This document shows, piece after piece, positions 5,672-6,910 of a stretch of DNA of 6,910 nt (positions are counted from its first letter, which is position 1; every line of letters begins with the position of its first letter). Source of the DNA: Pseudomonadota bacterium (GTDB lineage: Bacteria; Myxococcota_A; Polyangia; Polyangiales; Polyangiaceae); contig JAEZYZ010000224.1 in assembly GCA_023418705.1 (NCBI GenBank), positions 1-6,910 of the forward strand, given 5' to 3'. Below the pieces are notes generated by a model that saw nothing but the letters and a program-made list of their open reading frames with translations, was not told where the DNA came from and searched no databases. A program made the translations under genes and the position numbers.

Positions 5672-6910
5672 ATGATCCCTCCTCGTTCACCCCTCGCCGG
5701 GCGGTATCGTTTCGAGGCGCCGATCCAAGCCGATGGAAGCACCAGCAGCTGGCTGGCGCAGGATGATGTCGCACCCCGGACGGTCGTGGTGTCGACGCTG
5801 TCTGCCGATCAGGTGGCCGGACTGGTGGGGATCATCGGCTTGAAAGATCCGAGCCTCGCGGCGCTGCTGGACCTGGTCACCGAGTTCGATCCCGACGTTC
5901 TACCGCCGGAGGGGCCCGCGAACGTCGCCGGGATCGGCGTGGCCGAGCACATCTCCGGCACGACGCTCGAGCAGAGCCTGAAGTCGGGGCCCCTCATGCC
6001 GTACCAGGCGGTGGGCTGTTTCCTTTCGATCGCGAAGGCGCTGCGTTCGGTGCACGCGCTCGGCGGCGTGCACGGCGAGATCTCTCCGGCCGCGATCATC
6101 CTGGAAGCCAGAGATGGACGGCAGGGCTCGGTCCTGACCCAGCTCGCGACGCCAGCGCCACGAGCCTTCTATCCTCCCGATCGCCTGCAGGGGCGGCCCC
6201 CCAGCGCGAGCGGCGACGTCTGGCAGCTCTACGCGTGCCTGTACACGGCCTTGGGCGGCGTGGCGCCGTTCACTGCCGAAGATCCCGAGCAGCTGCTCGA
6301 AGAGGTCAGCGCGGGGCGCTTCAAGCCCTTGGCGGAGCTGGGCGTGCGGGACGCGTCCTTGGCGGAGCTGGTCACGATCGGCCTGTCCGGAAACCTGGCG
6401 GAGCGACAAACGGACATCGGCGACCTGGTGCGCGCGCTGGAAGACTGGTTGAAGTTTCGCGCGGCCAGCGCCAAGACCAGCCGCCCCAACTTTGGTTTTG
6501 GCAAGGCGACCAGCTTGCGCTCGAAGGCGCAGGTCACCTCCCCACCACGCCCGTCCCCGCGCGAGCAACCGGAAGCCGACGAAGAGGCGACGATGCTGCT
6601 GCGGCGTGAGGACGTGGTCTCGAAGTTCTCCGGCGATGCCGTCGCCGCCGCCGCCGCTGCCGCCGCCGAAGAGGACGACGAGGACGCGACGATGGTGCTG
6701 CGCGACCGGGCCAGCGAGGCGCTGCTGGCGGCTGGGATCGACGTGCGCGCCCTGACCCGCGCGGCGGACGGCTCGGGCGAGGAAGACGCCACGCTGGTGT
6801 TGCGGCGCGACGACCTCACCCGCGGCATCGAGGAACACCGCGACGAGCGCGCCGACGGGCCACGGCCTGCGAGCGGGCCGCTCAGCGCGCGCCCCCAAGC
6901 GCCGGAGCGC
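5672..6910 (+). CDS. Hanks-type kinase-fold protein, probable pseudokinase (runs off right edge)
   Basis: The frame opens at ATG 5672, three bases after GGAAGG, and continues 413 codons to the edge with no stop, so the C-terminus is unseen. Residues 9-261 follow the layout of bacterial Ser/Thr kinases: an N-terminal LAGRYRFE (8-15), SVHALGGVHGEISPAAIIL (126-144) at the catalytic loop, then YPPDRLQG (167-174), SGDVWQLYACLYTALGG (180-196) and a final DLVRALEDWL (251-260). The key residues are missing: no glycine-rich loop, serine (S41) where the VAIK lysine should be, HGE instead of HRD, and no DFG. A catalytically dead or atypical scaffold is therefore likely. The tail (about 265-413) is low-complexity and charged, with a run of eight alanines and three copies of an acidic-Ala-Thr motif. 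No membrane segment is seen within the window. Phosphothreonine or FHA-partner signalling is inference. The long minus-strand open frame opposite is a shadow. Confidence 0.82.
   Translation, partial: MIPPRSPLAGRYRFEAPIQADGSTSSWLAQDDVAPRTVVVSTLSADQVAGLVGIIGLKDPSLAALLDLVTEFDPDVLPPEGPANVAGIGVAEHISGTTLEQSLKSGPLMPYQAVGCFLSIAKALRSVHALGGVHGEISPAAIILEARDGRQGSVLTQLATPAPRAFYPPDRLQGRPPSASGDVWQLYACLYTALGGVAPFTAEDPEQLLEEVSAGRFKPLAELGVRDASLAELVTIGLSGNLAERQTDIGDLVRALEDWLKFRAASAKTSRPNFGFGKATSLRSKAQVTSPPRPSPREQPEADEEATMLLRREDVVSKFSGDAVAAAAAAAAEEDDEDATMVLRDRASEALLAAGIDVRALTRAADGSGEEDATLVLRRDDLTRGIEEHRDERADGPRPASGPLSARPQAPER
6581..6814 (+). repeat. Three acidic-Ala-Thr repeats in the pseudokinase tail
   Basis: Eleven-residue units begin at residues 304 (EEATMLLRRED), 337 (EDATMVLRDRA) and 371 (EDATLVLRRDD), at DNA positions 6581-6613, 6680-6712 and 6782-6814. 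The shared core is acidic-acidic-Ala-Thr-(Met/Leu)-hydrophobic-Leu-Arg, preceded by further acidic residues. T307, T340 and T374 are spaced 33 and 34 residues apart. Threonine with a hydrophobic residue at +3 resembles FHA-domain ligands when phosphorylated; that function is inferred. Confidence 0.75.
6638..6667 (+). repeat. GCC-rich simple repeat coding a polyalanine run
   Basis: Ten codons, nearly all GCC, encode AV followed by eight alanines (residues 323-332) in the low-complexity linker between the first and second acidic-Ala-Thr repeats. Slippage could make its length variable between strains. Confidence 0.65.

Noticed and set aside
5900..6898. Minus-strand open frame of 332 codons
   Set aside because: Antisense to the kinase-fold gene, which has a ribosome-binding site and clear kinase-scaffold motifs; the reverse product is Arg/Gln-rich with no family features.
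1..6910. CRISPR arrays, tRNA or rRNA genes, insertion sequences and attachment sites
   Set aside because: I found no regularly spaced palindromic repeats, tRNA-like folds, transposase motifs or terminal inverted repeats in the window.

Overview
This is a GC-rich window in which almost every third codon position is G or C, so long open frames also appear antisense to the real genes. The gene content suggests a myxobacterium or close relative (Myxococcota, Polyangia-like). The clues are a MopE-type metal-binding motif fused to a membrane sulfatase-fold enzyme, a methyltransferase-glycosyltransferase fusion, and a degenerate Hanks-type kinase. This placement is inference from gene style; no marker gene is present.

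Layout: (1) positions 1-198, minus strand: the N-terminal part of a SAM-dependent methyltransferase that runs off the left edge through a G-rich tract. (2) 199-327: a divergent intergenic region. (3) 328-1788 (+): a two-domain protein, methyltransferase followed by a GT2 glycosyltransferase. (4) 1814-4039 (+): a multi-pass membrane protein carrying a MopE Ca-binding-type motif and a sulfatase / phospho-transferase superfamily domain. (5) 4187-4810 (+): a GmhB/HisB-N type heptose-bisphosphate phosphatase with its zinc-binding loop. (6) 4862-5512 (+): a compact transaldolase with the full catalytic set, preceded by a strong ribosome-binding site that lies in a hairpin. (7) 5672-6910 (+): a protein-kinase-fold protein that has lost the usual catalytic residues and carries a low-complexity tail with three acidic-Ala-Thr repeats. 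It is open to the right edge.

Genes 3-6 read as a cell-surface carbohydrate module. The phosphatase acts in ADP- or GDP-heptose synthesis, which starts from sedoheptulose 7-phosphate. Transaldolase makes or consumes that same sugar phosphate. The GT2 and methyltransferase domains could transfer and methylate sugars, and the membrane sulfatase-fold enzyme could decorate or trim a surface glycan or lipid. This linkage is inferred from co-orientation and biochemistry. The pseudokinase is separated by about 160 bp and probably begins a different, signalling-related unit.

The strongest candidates for something undescribed are the pseudokinase with its repeated candidate phospho-threonine motifs, the MopE/sulfatase-fold membrane fusion with threonine at the nucleophile position, and the possible coupling of a dedicated transaldolase to heptose synthesis.
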